From Limnoperna fortunei (Eukaryota; Mollusca; Bivalvia; Mytilida; Modiolidae), in assembly GCA_944474755.1 (NCBI GenBank), contig OX104113.1:20213563-20277562 (forward strand): 64,000 nt of DNA, given 5' to 3'. Of this stretch, positions 1 through 10,047 are shown in pieces. Every line of letters starts with the position of its first letter. Within the stretch, counting starts at the first letter, position 1. Under the pieces are notes generated by a model. That model did no database searches. It saw only the letters and a list, made by a program, of their open reading frames with translations, and was not told the DNA's origin. A program made the position numbers and the translations under genes.

Positions 1-18
1 TTTGGTGCATGCACCAAA
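1..18. repeat. 18-bp perfect palindrome
   Basis: TTTGGTGCA is followed directly by its reverse complement TGCACCAAA. It sits at the window edge, so it may be the end of a longer element outside the window. No gene is attached to it. Confidence 0.5.
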
Positions 19-109
19 GTCTCTTGTCTATTTGTTATGTCTGACAAGTTTGCGCGGAAATGGGAAAAACAAACGACGTTTATGTAACCTTCAGTTTAAG
101 AGAGCGATT

Positions 110-250
110 ATTTTCCAGGTCTGGAGTATTCGGTCTGAGCGGGTGATAATTTTTGTTATATCCACCGTAAACTTCAGCTGAAGCGGGTGATATTTTTCCG
201 GTTCGGCAATCTCTGGTCTGAGAGGGTGTTAATTTTTCATATCACCCGTT
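110..250. repeat. Two or three degenerate tandem units, non-coding
   Basis: The phrase GGTCTGAG(C/A)GGGTG followed by ATAATTTTT or TTAATTTTT occurs twice, and a related GCGGGTGATATTTTTCC lies between. This looks like a short degenerate tandem array. From about 560 to 873 there is only AT-rich sequence and a run of C near 590-600, in which I see no gene. Confidence 0.35.
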
Positions 251-309
251 GAAAGAAATAAACGTGTAATAAACACTTGTTTCTATAATGGGCGTGGTAA
301 AATTCGGAA

Positions 310-558
310 TCAGTAGAAATTAATACATGGTCCAATAAAAAAGATATCATTTTTGCATGAAATATAGTTCAAATTAACTTTCCAAAAGAAGTGATAGAAA
401 AAGTAAGATTGGTCGAATTCATCAAACAATGCTAAAAATTTGGTGTATAGTTGACATTCTTGATCCTCTCTCTGAATAATTTTTAAAAAGAGACCCATTG
501 GCCAGATATAAAGAATGCCGTGTGCCGCAAAGTGATGTTTCTTGATCCGATTGAACAA
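310..558 (-). other. Small ORF of 82 codons, unidentified
   Basis: An open frame on the minus strand encodes an aromatic-rich 82-residue peptide (many F, Y, H). I recognise no domain, and no convincing splice sites or promoter flank it. It may be chance, or a worn exon or transposase fragment. Confidence 0.12.
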
Positions 559-1324
559 TTATAAATCTTAAATACCATCGTCTGCACAATCCCCCCCCCC
601 CACATTCCGTAATGTCGACGTTGCTACCACCGGAAATTAGAGTTAGCGGACTTACCCCGGTTGTAAAGGGTGAGGCACATTAATATTTCCAGAAAATGTA
701 CATTCTTACACTCTAAACAAATCTTTTTTATAAGATATGATTACCAAAATATATTTAAACATTTATTTAAGTATTTTAAAAAGTTTTTTTTAAATTTTTA
801 CTGAACTATGTTTTAAATTTTTTCTTTTATCTTTTCTACTGATCTAAGTTTCAACATTTGTTTAAGCTAACTGAGTAGTGGAAATAACCAGAGTTCTAGC
901 GACCTTTTCTCTTTGTTAATCCTACGGAACAAAATACTTCGTGGATACCCTATTGTGGATACCCTTTAATGATTTTTTTTTAAATTAATTAGGTCAATTA
1001 AGAAACTGAATTAAGTCTTTAATAGTTCATTATGGATCTATTTGTTAAATCCTATCTATGATATAATTTAACCCTAATTAGATGTATTTTAAATCTAGAT
1101 TAATTAACATTTTAGATGTTCTATAAATAGACAATTGAGTCTAAATCTATAAATAGAAATCTAAAGAATGTCAACCTTTTCTTACCGTGTACAACTATTC
1201 CAGTTTCTTTTATGATTTAAATTTAAATAGGACGATAATGTATATAAATTGTACCACAAAGACATTAATTAGAAGTAATACGATTCTAGATATATATACT
1301 CACAAGTGAACCCCTACCCCCCCC

Positions 1325-1545
1325 CCCCTTTTTCATAGCAGATCTATATATTTCACAAGTCCTAACAATTGTTATATTTTTAAATGTTAAGAAAAAATCG
1401 TTTGCTATTAATAAACATTTAAATCTGTAGTTCACTGACCTTAACGTGATGTGACTTGAGAAAATAGTATCGATTCGTTTTTAATTTTATTAATAGGTGT
1501 ATTATAATTAATTAAATATATTGCAGATTCCATTGTTGCCTTTCA
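1325..1545 (+). repeat. Outer sub-repeat of left arm (TIR-like)
   Basis: This segment contains GCAGATCTATATATTTCACA, then a TTCACTGACCTTAACGTG block, then GTATCGATTCGTTTTTAATT and TTGCAGATTCCATTGT. The same blocks recur in inverse orientation at 5060-5307, in diverged form. Each palindrome arm therefore carries its own inverted ends, like a ~4 kb element with long terminal inverted repeats. Confidence 0.6.
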
Positions 1546-2562
1546 TTATGAGTGTAGTGAATGTATTTAAATATCCCAAAGACATGTACCTTTTGAAAAG
1601 TTAAAAGTTGACAAATCCACAAACGTTAACTCGATCGGTAAAAACATTTCAATGCAATTTTAAATATCCCAAAGACTTTGTTGACCTTTTTGACAAGTTC
1701 ACAATCCCCTAACATTTACTAATTATTTCATTGTTAAGTTTTTGTGAAATAAAACAATACAGATATAAGGAAAACGTAACTAATTTAATGAACACCTCAT
1801 AATATCGTTGAAAAAAAGATGTAAGCAATATATAAAAATACGATTTAAAAACCAAATAATATTATTAAACAGTATCCTACTCCTTTTTATGTGTCGATTC
1901 AATGTCCCGACATCCTCCTCCATTTTCTTTCTTATCGTTGGCATAACTTAAAGAGGTATATTTATGTAACACATCATTCAACCGTTGCTTCTTCATATGA
2001 TATACTAATTAATAGTTGGTTCCTTAATAAGTTTTGTATAAAAGTAGAATACTCCCTTGTATAAATTTTATAATATCGTTTTATAACGATCTCGCCTCTC
2101 CCCCCCCCCCCATTTTTTTCTTTTTGTGTGTGTGTAAGGGTGTCAATTCATAAGCGTTAAGTTATAACTATAGCATGATATATACACATAGTTTTATATT
2201 TAATATCCCAAACTGTTTTTCGGATGAGTTAACCCCTACGTAATGGGTTGGAAAAACAAACTTTAAGACTGCTTCTCCCTATTGTTTTAGACTTTGTTTA
2301 AACTGCTACTTCTTGAGAATAGTAACGACGAGGTTGATTGGTGTACACCAGTGTATGTCTTGACGGGAATGGGAATTTCCACTTTTATTTAATTTTACCA
2401 TTATTATTATTATTATTTAAAAAGGGGAATTTGAACAGCAGGGTCAGAAACATCCTAATTTGTCTTTAAATACAAATAAAATTTATCATTTTTAACATCT
2501 ATATAAAGAAAACCTTCCGACAGTCTTCTCAAATATGATGTACATAAAAAGCAGAAGTATAA

Positions 2563-2868
2563 GATTTAAATAATCTGTTAACCCGCTATGTTTCAATCGA
2601 TCCCGTCGGATCAAATACCATTAAAGTAAATGATGTTGTAAAACTACATAGTAAGGTACCAGTGGAGGAGGCAGATAAGGAGGAAAAGGCAGAGGAGGGA
2701 GGCGGAGGAGGAGGGAGGAGGAGGAGGAGGCGGCGGCGGAGGAGGCGGCGGCGGCGGCGGAGGAGGCGGCGGCGGAGGCGGCGGCGGCGGAGGAGGCGGC
2801 GGCGGAGGCGGCAGCGGAGGCGGCGGCGGCGGCGGCGGCGGATACGCTTCATTGCTCGGTGGATTCTA
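2563..2868 (+). pseudogene. Coding-like island ending in a glycine-rich tract (left arm)
   Basis: From 2563 an open frame reads DLNNLLTRYVSIDPVGSN, then an acidic stretch (EEADKEEKAEE) leading into glycines. Inside the GGN tract the frame slips to poly-arginine. The alternative frame is all glycine and leaves the tract as GGGYASLLGGF followed by a stop near 2868. The simplest reading is the broken 3' end of a gene with a Gly-rich C-terminus, its frame shifted by repeat-length change. Upstream, a frame ending KYDVHKKQKYKI stops near 2560. Family unknown. The mirror copy is at about 7780-8118. Confidence 0.3.
2693..2841. repeat. GGN (GGA/GGC) trinucleotide tract, left arm
   Basis: About 150 bp of uninterrupted GGA and GGC triplets, extreme in an AT-rich background. 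It translates to long poly-Arg, poly-Gly or poly-Ala/Glu stretches depending on frame, so the apparent Arg-rich ORFs across it are composition artefacts. Confidence 0.9.
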
Positions 2869-3000
2869 ACATAATGTTCTTTTCCCATAATGTTTTGAAA
2901 AAAATCACATAAAAATAATATGATTAACTTACATTGCTATTAAAGATGGTTCATTTTCTGATAAAGACACTCACAAAGACAAGAACAACCAATTATCATT

Positions 3001-3464
3001 CATACCTGGAGAGCTTATCGCCACCGGTACTCGCCCACGGGTCGGAAAAATAGCTCTCGAATCTACCGACCGTACGGGTTCCCAGCATTGATACAAATAT
3101 GAATAACATATTGATTGACATTCAAGAACGTTTGATTAAGGCCTTAGCCAAAGTAGCCACCGCCCATCAACATTTCCATCACTGGAAACGGAGCTGCCCT
3201 CGAAAACGAGGCTGCAAAGGCTTTGGTCGGAGAGGTCTTCCTGACTATAGCGGGGCGCACCACATGACACTTCCTCTCCATTGTAAGCTACGTGGCATTG
3301 CCCTAAGTCAGTACACCTTGCCAGTGCAGGAGTCTACTTCAAACTTTCTAGAACTTTATGAAAATATACATTCTCACTGCAATAACATTTATAGGTACAA
3401 TCATACATATAAATACACCCCCCTTTCAATACCATGTTGTAACTACCCGCATCTATTAAAATAA
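3001..3464 (+). pseudogene. GC-rich island with a 121-codon ORF (left arm)
   Basis: An ORF at 3099-3464 encodes 121 residues starting MNNILIDIQERLIKALAKVA, with a basic CPRKRGCKGFGRRG stretch. Other frames across the same island are also open for 25-35 codons (for example GELIATGTRPRVGKIALE upstream of the ATG), so the true frame is uncertain. The same ORF is in the right arm (7186-7551, minus) with one residue changed (H to Y). Duplication within the palindrome explains that conservation and does not by itself argue for function. Product unknown. Confidence 0.25.
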
Positions 3465-3563
3465 AATACATAGTATCAACTATGTAAAGAGCAACAATGT
3501 TTTAATTAGTGTCAATGAAGCGCCCTTTTTTAAGCTCGGTCAGTAAGCTTAAATCTATTGTGG

Positions 3564-3723
3564 AGACATAGCGGACATCGAGCTGACAAACGCCCTCGTC
3601 TTCCACAACGGAGCCACTCTTCAAGACAGAAACATAAACGCTTCGGGGAAGCTACCAGGTGACGTCCATACGAGACATTATTCCCCCTTAATCTCATATA
3701 GTCGAGAGAGTCACGCAGTCGGT
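3564..3723 (+). pseudogene. GC-rich coding-like island, unidentified (left arm)
   Basis: A frame of about 55 codons runs through ADIELTNALVFHNGATLQD and ends at TAA (3721-3723). The base composition is far more GC-rich than its surroundings, as in the two islands upstream. I cannot assign a family, and no start codon or splice sites are convincing. Mirror copy at about 6926-7086. Confidence 0.2.
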
Positions 3724-4544
3724 CCCAGTAGCCGATGCTAATAAATATTTTGTTAATTTAGTCTAAAATATTTCACATTCATTACAAATATGATGTTAAC
3801 ATAATTTTTTTTAAATACTTCACTATAATTCCTGGCTTGCTTTATTCCAGCTAAAAGTCTAATGAACCTCGCAGGTAGACTGTCGATTCATAATTAAAAT
3901 TCCACTCGATTTTCTCGCTTATATAGGTGCCGCGATCTATGCTATACAACAGGAAGTGTCAGGACAATGCCATGATTAAAATATATAGAAATTTGGAATA
4001 ACAATACTCCAAAGATCTATCTGTTAATTAATTTTATATTAAACTAGACATATCTGATGAATAAGTTTATGATATATGATTTTTACAAATAATATTTAAG
4101 TCGTTTTATGCTTCTCACCCCTTTCGCTTAGACTCGTCTATTTAAAGCGTCCGTTGTGAAATGTCGCCATTTTGAACGGATCTGTTTTTTATCGCTCCGA
4201 TTAAAGTCCTTATATTTGACAATGCATCGGGTAAAACACTTATATTATCTACTTATTGTGTTGATTTTTTATATTTTCTTGTAGATATATCATTTTAAGT
4301 TACGACTTTATTGTAAATCTATTGGACTTATTGCATAAACAACGGTAGGAAAAAGGGGGATCGGTACAACGAATCTTTATACTATATTATTGCATTTTAT
4401 TTTATTTGAAAGTCACTTTTTGAGACAATAATTTTGTTTTATAATAATTTGTTTTTTTTTTTTAAATCAAAGTTCTTAATAACGCCTTCGATATTTATAA
4501 TTTTCAAACATTTTTGATGTTCTGGAGTGAAACGGTCATACACA

Positions 4545-5050
4545 CTTGTCATAACACGTTAAGGTCAGTGAACTAGAGATTTAATGTTTATAAATAGAAT
4601 ACGATACATGATTGTTTTTACCAGGGAGATTAGGACAGCCGTCATTCTGTTAATACATACATTATTTTATCTTAAAAGCCAATTCTTGAAAACATGTCTA
4701 CAATTTTATAATTAATTTTCGTTTATCTTTTACATTATTTCTACCTTTAATATTTTTTCTAATTTTAAAACATGACGCCGATAATCTATATTTAAATGAG
4801 GCATACACACGTTAAGGTTAATGAACTATAGATTTAAATGTTTATAAATAGCAGACGATACATGATTGTTTTTACATACAGGGGGATAAGGACAGCCGTC
4901 ATTCTGTCAATACATACATTATTTTATCTTAAAAGCCAATTCTTGAACAAATGTCTACAATTTTATAATTAATTTTCGTTTATCTTTTAAATTATTTATT
5001 TAAATCCTAATTTTCAAACATGACGCCGATAATCTATATTTTAATGAGTC
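4545..5050 (+). repeat. Direct duplication (~245-bp unit) in the left arm, with mirror copy
   Basis: Two consecutive units each contain CACGTTAAGGT, ACGATACATGATTGTTTTTA, GGACAGCCGTCATTCTGT and TTATCTTAAAAGCCAATTCT, in that order. They start near 4555 and 4808, and a third partial unit starts near 5069. The right arm holds the mirror copies at about 5600-6110. No coding potential is seen. Confidence 0.75.
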
Positions 5051-5059
5051 ATACACACA

Positions 5060-5307
5060 ACTCACAACACGTTAAGGTCAGTGGACTATAGATTTAATTG
5101 TTTATTAATAGCAGACGAATTTTTACATTGACAAATATCATTTGTTATGACTTGTGAAATATGGAGATCTGTTATGAAAAAAGGGATAACGCATTTTAAT
5201 TACTACACTCACGGTTACAATGGATCTGCAATTTATTGAATTAATTAATTACAATTAAAAACAAATCGATACCATTTTCCTGGCTATATCCGTTACATCA
5301 CAATACT
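5060..5307 (-). repeat. Inner sub-repeat of left arm (TIR-like)
   Basis: Diverged inverted copy of 1325-1545. It carries the reverse complements of the GAACTATAGATTTAA block, the TTTCACAAGTCATAACA block and the ATCGATTTGTTTTTAATT block. The mirror copies in the right arm lie at about 5342-5590 and 9130-9360. Confidence 0.6.
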
Positions 5308-5341
5308 CTATGCATTATGACGTCATACAATTGTTGCATAA
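5308..5341. repeat. Apex/spacer of the giant palindrome
   Basis: The arms meet at 5307 and 5342 with the symmetry axis near 5324.5. Part of the spacer also pairs (TATGCA against TGCATA), leaving an unpaired loop of roughly 15-20 bases. The loop contains TGACGTCA (5318-5325), itself a perfect 8-bp palindrome matching a CRE/ATF site. Whether that site is used is unknown. Confidence 0.85.
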
Positions 5342-7185
5342 AGTATTGTGATGTAACGGATATAGCAAGGAAAATGGTATCGATTTGTTTTTAATTGTAT
5401 TTAATTAATTCAATAAATTGCAGATCCATTGTAACCGTGAGTGTAGTAATTAAAATGCGTTATCCCTTTTTTCATAACAGATCTCCATATTTCACAAGTC
5501 ATAACAAATGATATTTGTCAATGTAAAAATTCGTCTGCTATTAATAAACAATTAAATCTATAGTCCACTGACCTTAACGTGTTGTGAGTTGTGTGTATGA
5601 CTCATTAAAATATAGATTATCGGCGTCATGTTTGAAAATTAGGATTTAAATAAATAATTTAAAAGATAAACGAAAATTAATTATAAAATTGTAGACATTT
5701 GTTCAAGAATTGGCTTTTAAGATAAAATAATGTATGTATTGACAGAATGACGGCTGTCCTTATCCCCCTGTATGTAAAAACAATCATGTATCGTCTGCTA
5801 TTTATAAACATTTAAATCTATAGTTCATTAACCTTAACGTGTGTATGCCTCATTTAAATATAGATTATCGGCGTCATGTTTTAAAATTAGAAAAAATATT
5901 AAAGGTAGAAATAATGTAAAAGATAAACGAAAATTAATTATAAAATTGTAGACATGTTTTCAAGAATTGGCTTTTAAGATAAAATAATGTATGTATTAAC
6001 AGAATGACGGCTGTCCTAATCTCCCTGGTAAAAACAATCATGTATCGTATTCTATTTATAAACATTAAATCTCTAGTTCACTGACCTTAACGTGTTATGA
6101 CAAGTGTGTATGACCGTTTCACTCCAGAACATCAAAAATGTTTGAAAATTATAAATATCGAAGGCGTTATTAAGAACTTTGATTTAAAAAAAAAAAAAAC
6201 AAATTATTATAAAACAAAATTATTGTCTCAAAAAGTGACTTTCAAATAAAATAAAATGCAATAATATAGTATAAAGATTCGTTGTACCGATCCCCCTTTT
6301 TCCTACCGTTGTTTATGCAATAAGTCCAATAGATTTACAATAAAGTCGTAACTTAAAATGATATATCTACAAGAAAATATAAAAAATCAACACAATAAGT
6401 AGATAATATAAGTGTTTTACCCGATGCATTGTCAAATATAAGGACTTTAATCGGAGCGATAAAAAACAGATCCGTTCAAAATGGCGACATTTCACAACGG
6501 ACGCTTTAAATAGACGAGTCTAAGCGAAAGGGGTGAGAAGCATAAAACGACTTAAATATTATTTGTAAAAATCATATATCATAAACTTATTCATCAGATA
6601 TGTCTAGTTTAATATAAAATTAATTAACAGATAGATCTTTGGAGTATTGTTATTCCAAATTTCTATATATTTTAATCATGGCATTGTCCTGACACTTCCT
6701 GTTGTATAGCATAGATCGCGGCACCTATATAAGCGAGAAAATCGAGTGGAATTTTAATTATGAATCGACAGTCTACCTGCGAGGTTCATTAGACTTTTAG
6801 CTGGAATAAAGCAAGCCAGGAATTATAGTGAAGTATTTAAAAAAATTATGTTAACATCATATTTGTAATGAATGTGAAATATTTTAGACTAAATTAACAA
6901 AATATTTATTAGCATCGGCTACTGGGACCGACTGCGTGACTCTCTCGACTATATGAGATTAAGGGGGAATAATGTCTCGTATGGACGTCACCTGGTAGCT
7001 TCCCCGAAGCGTTTATGTTTCTGTCTTGAAGAGTGGCTCCGTTGTGGAAGACGAGGGCGTTTGTCAGCTCGATGTCCGCTATGTCTCCACAATAGATTTA
7101 AGCTTACTGACCGAGCTTAAAAAAGGGCGCTTCATTGACACTAATTAAAACATTGTTGCTCTTTACATAGTTGATACTATGTATT

Positions 7186-7551
7186 TTATTTTAATAGATG
7201 CGGGTAGTTACAACATGGTATTGAAAGGGGGGTGTATTTATATGTATGATTGTACCTATAAATGTTATTGCAGTGAGAATGTATATTTTCATAAAGTTCT
7301 AGAAAGTTTGAAGTAGACTCCTGCACTGGCAAGGTGTACTGACTTAGGGCAATGCCACGTAGCTTACAATGGAGAGGAAGTGTCATGTGGTACGCCCCGC
7401 TATAGTCAGGAAGACCTCTCCGACCAAAGCCTTTGCAGCCTCGTTTTCGAGGGCAGCTCCGTTTCCAGTGATGGAAATGTTGATGGGCGGTGGCTACTTT
7501 GGCTAAGGCCTTAATCAAACGTTCTTGAATGTCAATCAATATGTTATTCAT
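7186..7551 (-). pseudogene. Mirror copy of the 121-codon ORF (right arm)
   Basis: Inverted copy of 3099-3464, differing by one residue (SGAYH here, SGAHH in the left arm). It opens MNNILIDIQERLIKALAKVA and ends PHLLK before the stop. Same uncertainty about frame and product as the left copy. Confidence 0.25.
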
Positions 7552-7807
7552 ATTTGTATCAATGCTGGGAACCCGTACGGTCGGTAGATTCGAGAGCTAT
7601 TTTTCCGACCCGTGGGCGAGTACCGGTGGCGATAAGCTCTCCAGGTATGAATGATAATTGGTTGTTCTTGTCTTTGTGAGTGTCTTTATCAGAAAATGAA
7701 CCATCTTTAATAGCAATGTAAGTTAATCATATTATTTTTATGTGATTTTTTTCAAAACATTATGGGAAAAGAACATTATGTTAGAATCCACCGAGCAATG
7801 AAGCGTA

Positions 7808-7911
7808 TCCGCCGCCGCCGCCGCCGCCTCCGCTGCCGCCTCCGCCGCCGCCTCCTCCGCCGCCGCCGCCTCCGCCGCCGCCTCCTCCGCCGCCGCCGCC
7901 GCCTCCTCCGC

Positions 7912-7942
<31 letters not shown>

Positions 7943-7990
7943 TCCTCCGCCTCCTCCTCCTCCTCCTCCCTCCTCCTCCGCCTCCCTCCT
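7808..7990. repeat. GGN trinucleotide tract, right arm
   Basis: Inverted counterpart of 2693-2841, read here as GCC/TCC triplets. It is about 32 bp longer than the left tract and is the largest length difference between the arms. Confidence 0.9.
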
Positions 7991-9915
7991 CTGCCTTTTC
8001 CTCCTTATCTGCCTCCTCCACTGGTACCTTACTATGTAGTTTTACAACATCATTTACTTTAATGGTATTTGATCCGACGGGATCGATTGAAACATAGCGG
8101 GTTAACAGATTATTTAAATCTTATACTTCTGCTTTTTATGTACATCATATTTGAGAAGACTGTCGGAAGGTTTTCTTTATATAGATGTTAAAAATGATAA
8201 ATTTTATTTGTATTTAAAGACAAATTAGGATGTTTCTGACCCTGCTGTTCAAATTCCCCTTTTTAAATAATAATAATAATAATGGTAAAATTAAATAAAA
8301 GTGGAAATTCCCATTCCCGTCAAGACATACACTGGTGTACACCAATCAACCTCGTCGTTACTATTCTCAAGAAGTAGCAGTTTAAACAAAGTCTAAAACA
8401 ATAGGGAGAAGCAGTCTTAAAGTTTGTTTTTCCAACCCATTACGTAGGGGTTAACTCATCCGAAAAACAGTTTGGGATATTAAATATAAAACTATGTGTA
8501 TATATCATGCTATAGTTATAACTTAACGCTTATGAATTGACACCCTTACACACACACAAAAAGAAAAAAATGGGGGGGGGGGGGAGAGGCGAGATCGTTA
8601 TAAAACGATATTATAAAATTTATACAAGGGAGTATTCTACTTTTATACAAAACTTATTAAGGAACCAACTATTAATTAGTATATCATATGAAGAAGCAAC
8701 GGTTGAATGATGTGTTACATAAATATACCTCTTTAAGTTATGCCAACGATAAGAAAGAAAATGGAGGAGGATGTCGGGACATTGAATCGACACATAAAAA
8801 GGAGTAGGATACTGTTTAATAATATTATTTGGTTTTTAAATCGTATTTTTATATATTGCTTACATCTTTTTTTCAACGATATTATGAGGTGTTCATTAAA
8901 TTAGTTACGTTTTCCTTATATCTGTATTGTTTTATTTCACAAAAACTTAACAATGAAATAATTAGTAAATGTTAGGGGATTGTGAACTTGTCAAAAAGGT
9001 CAACAAAGTCTTTGGGATATTTAAAATTGCATTGAAATGTTTTTACCGATCGAGTTAACGTTTGTGGATTTGTCAACTTTTAACTTTTCAAAAGGTACAT
9101 GTCTTTGGGATATTTAAATACATTCACTACACTCATAATGAAAGGCAACAATGGAATCTGCAATATATTTAATTAATTATAATACACCTATTAATAAAAT
9201 TAAAAACGAATCGATACTATTTTCTCAAGTCACATCACGTTAAGGTCAGTGAACTACAGATTTAAATGTTTATTAATAGCAAACGATTTTTTCTTAACAT
9301 TTAAAAATATAACAATTGTTAGGACTTGTGAAATATATAGATCTGCTATGAAAAAGGGGGGGGTAGGGGTTCACTTGTGAGTATATATATCTAGAATCGT
9401 ATTACTTCTAATTAATGTCTTTGTGGTACAATTTATATACATTATCGTCCTATTTAAATTTAAATCATAAAAGAAACTGGAATAGTTGTACACGGTAAGA
9501 AAAGGTTGACATTCTTTAGATTTCTATTTATAGATTTAGACTCAATTGTCTATTTATAGAACATCTAAAATGTTAATTAATCTAGATTTAAAATACATCT
9601 AATTAGGGTTAAATTATATCATAGGATAGGATTTAACAAATAGATCCATAATGAACTATTAAAGACTTAATTCAGTTTCTTAATTGACCTAATTAATTTA
9701 AAAAAAAATCATTAAAGGGTATCCACAATAGGGTATCCACGAAGTATTTTGTTCCGTAGGATTAACAAAGAGAAAAGGTCGCTAGAACTCTGGTTATTTC
9801 CACTACTTAACTGTATTTAAACATTTGCCCTTTTTTCTTTGTTTACAAATCTTTTTCTTCTTTATTTTTATCAAAACGTTTCATTTTCCCTCTACAATTA
9901 ATATATCATAATTAC

Positions 9916-10022
9916 AATCTAATTAAAATTAAATCTTTCACTTGCTCCCCCCTTTTTTCTAGGGTCGCAGCGACCAATAACAAAAAGGGGTGGCAAGTGA
10001 ACGATTTAATTTTAATTAGATT
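9916..10022. mobile_element. Small palindromic MITE-like element
   Basis: The left end AATCTAATTAAAATTAAATC and the right end GATTTAATTTTAATTAGATT are reverse complements. Inside, TTTCACTTGC.CCCCC pairs with GGGG.GGCAAGTGAA, and a small inner hairpin GGTCGC..GCGACC forms the tip. A second element with the same ends lies at 49104-49167. It starts about 110 bp outside the giant palindrome. Confidence 0.65.
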
Positions 10023-10047
10023 CTGTCATAATTATATGAAAAAAATA

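Larger units (their letters stand above)
874..5307 (+). repeat. Left arm of giant inverted repeat (palindrome)
   Basis: Reading this arm forward gives the same sequence as reading the minus strand of 5342-9807. I compared many points, including the outer end (AGTAGTGGAAATAACCAGAG here, reverse complement ending at 9807), the GGN tract, the 121-codon ORF and the apex. Differences are few: C-run lengths (12 versus 8 near 1317/9358), single-base changes (GGGCGCACC versus GGGCGTACC) and about 32 bp of GGN tract length. The arm is mostly AT-rich with GC-rich islands at 2580-2870, 3000-3360 and 3560-3725. No intact gene was recognised in it. Confidence 0.93.
5342..9807 (-). repeat. Right arm of giant inverted repeat (palindrome)
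   Basis: Reverse complement of 874-5307, ending at CCACTACT (9800-9807). Beyond this point the flanks share only weak similarity (a TTTAAA / ACATTTG pattern on both sides), so the homologous block ends within a few bases of 874 and 9807. The arm is about 32 bp longer than the left one, mostly because its GGN tract is longer. Confidence 0.93.

Noticed and set aside
2586..2888. Arg-rich ORFs on both strands across the GGN tract (also 7762-8097 and 7776-8021)
   Set aside because: The poly-Arg, Pro and Leu composition follows from the GGA/GGC triplets in whichever frame is read. No start context or homology. Treated as a simple repeat crossing a possible Gly-rich gene remnant.
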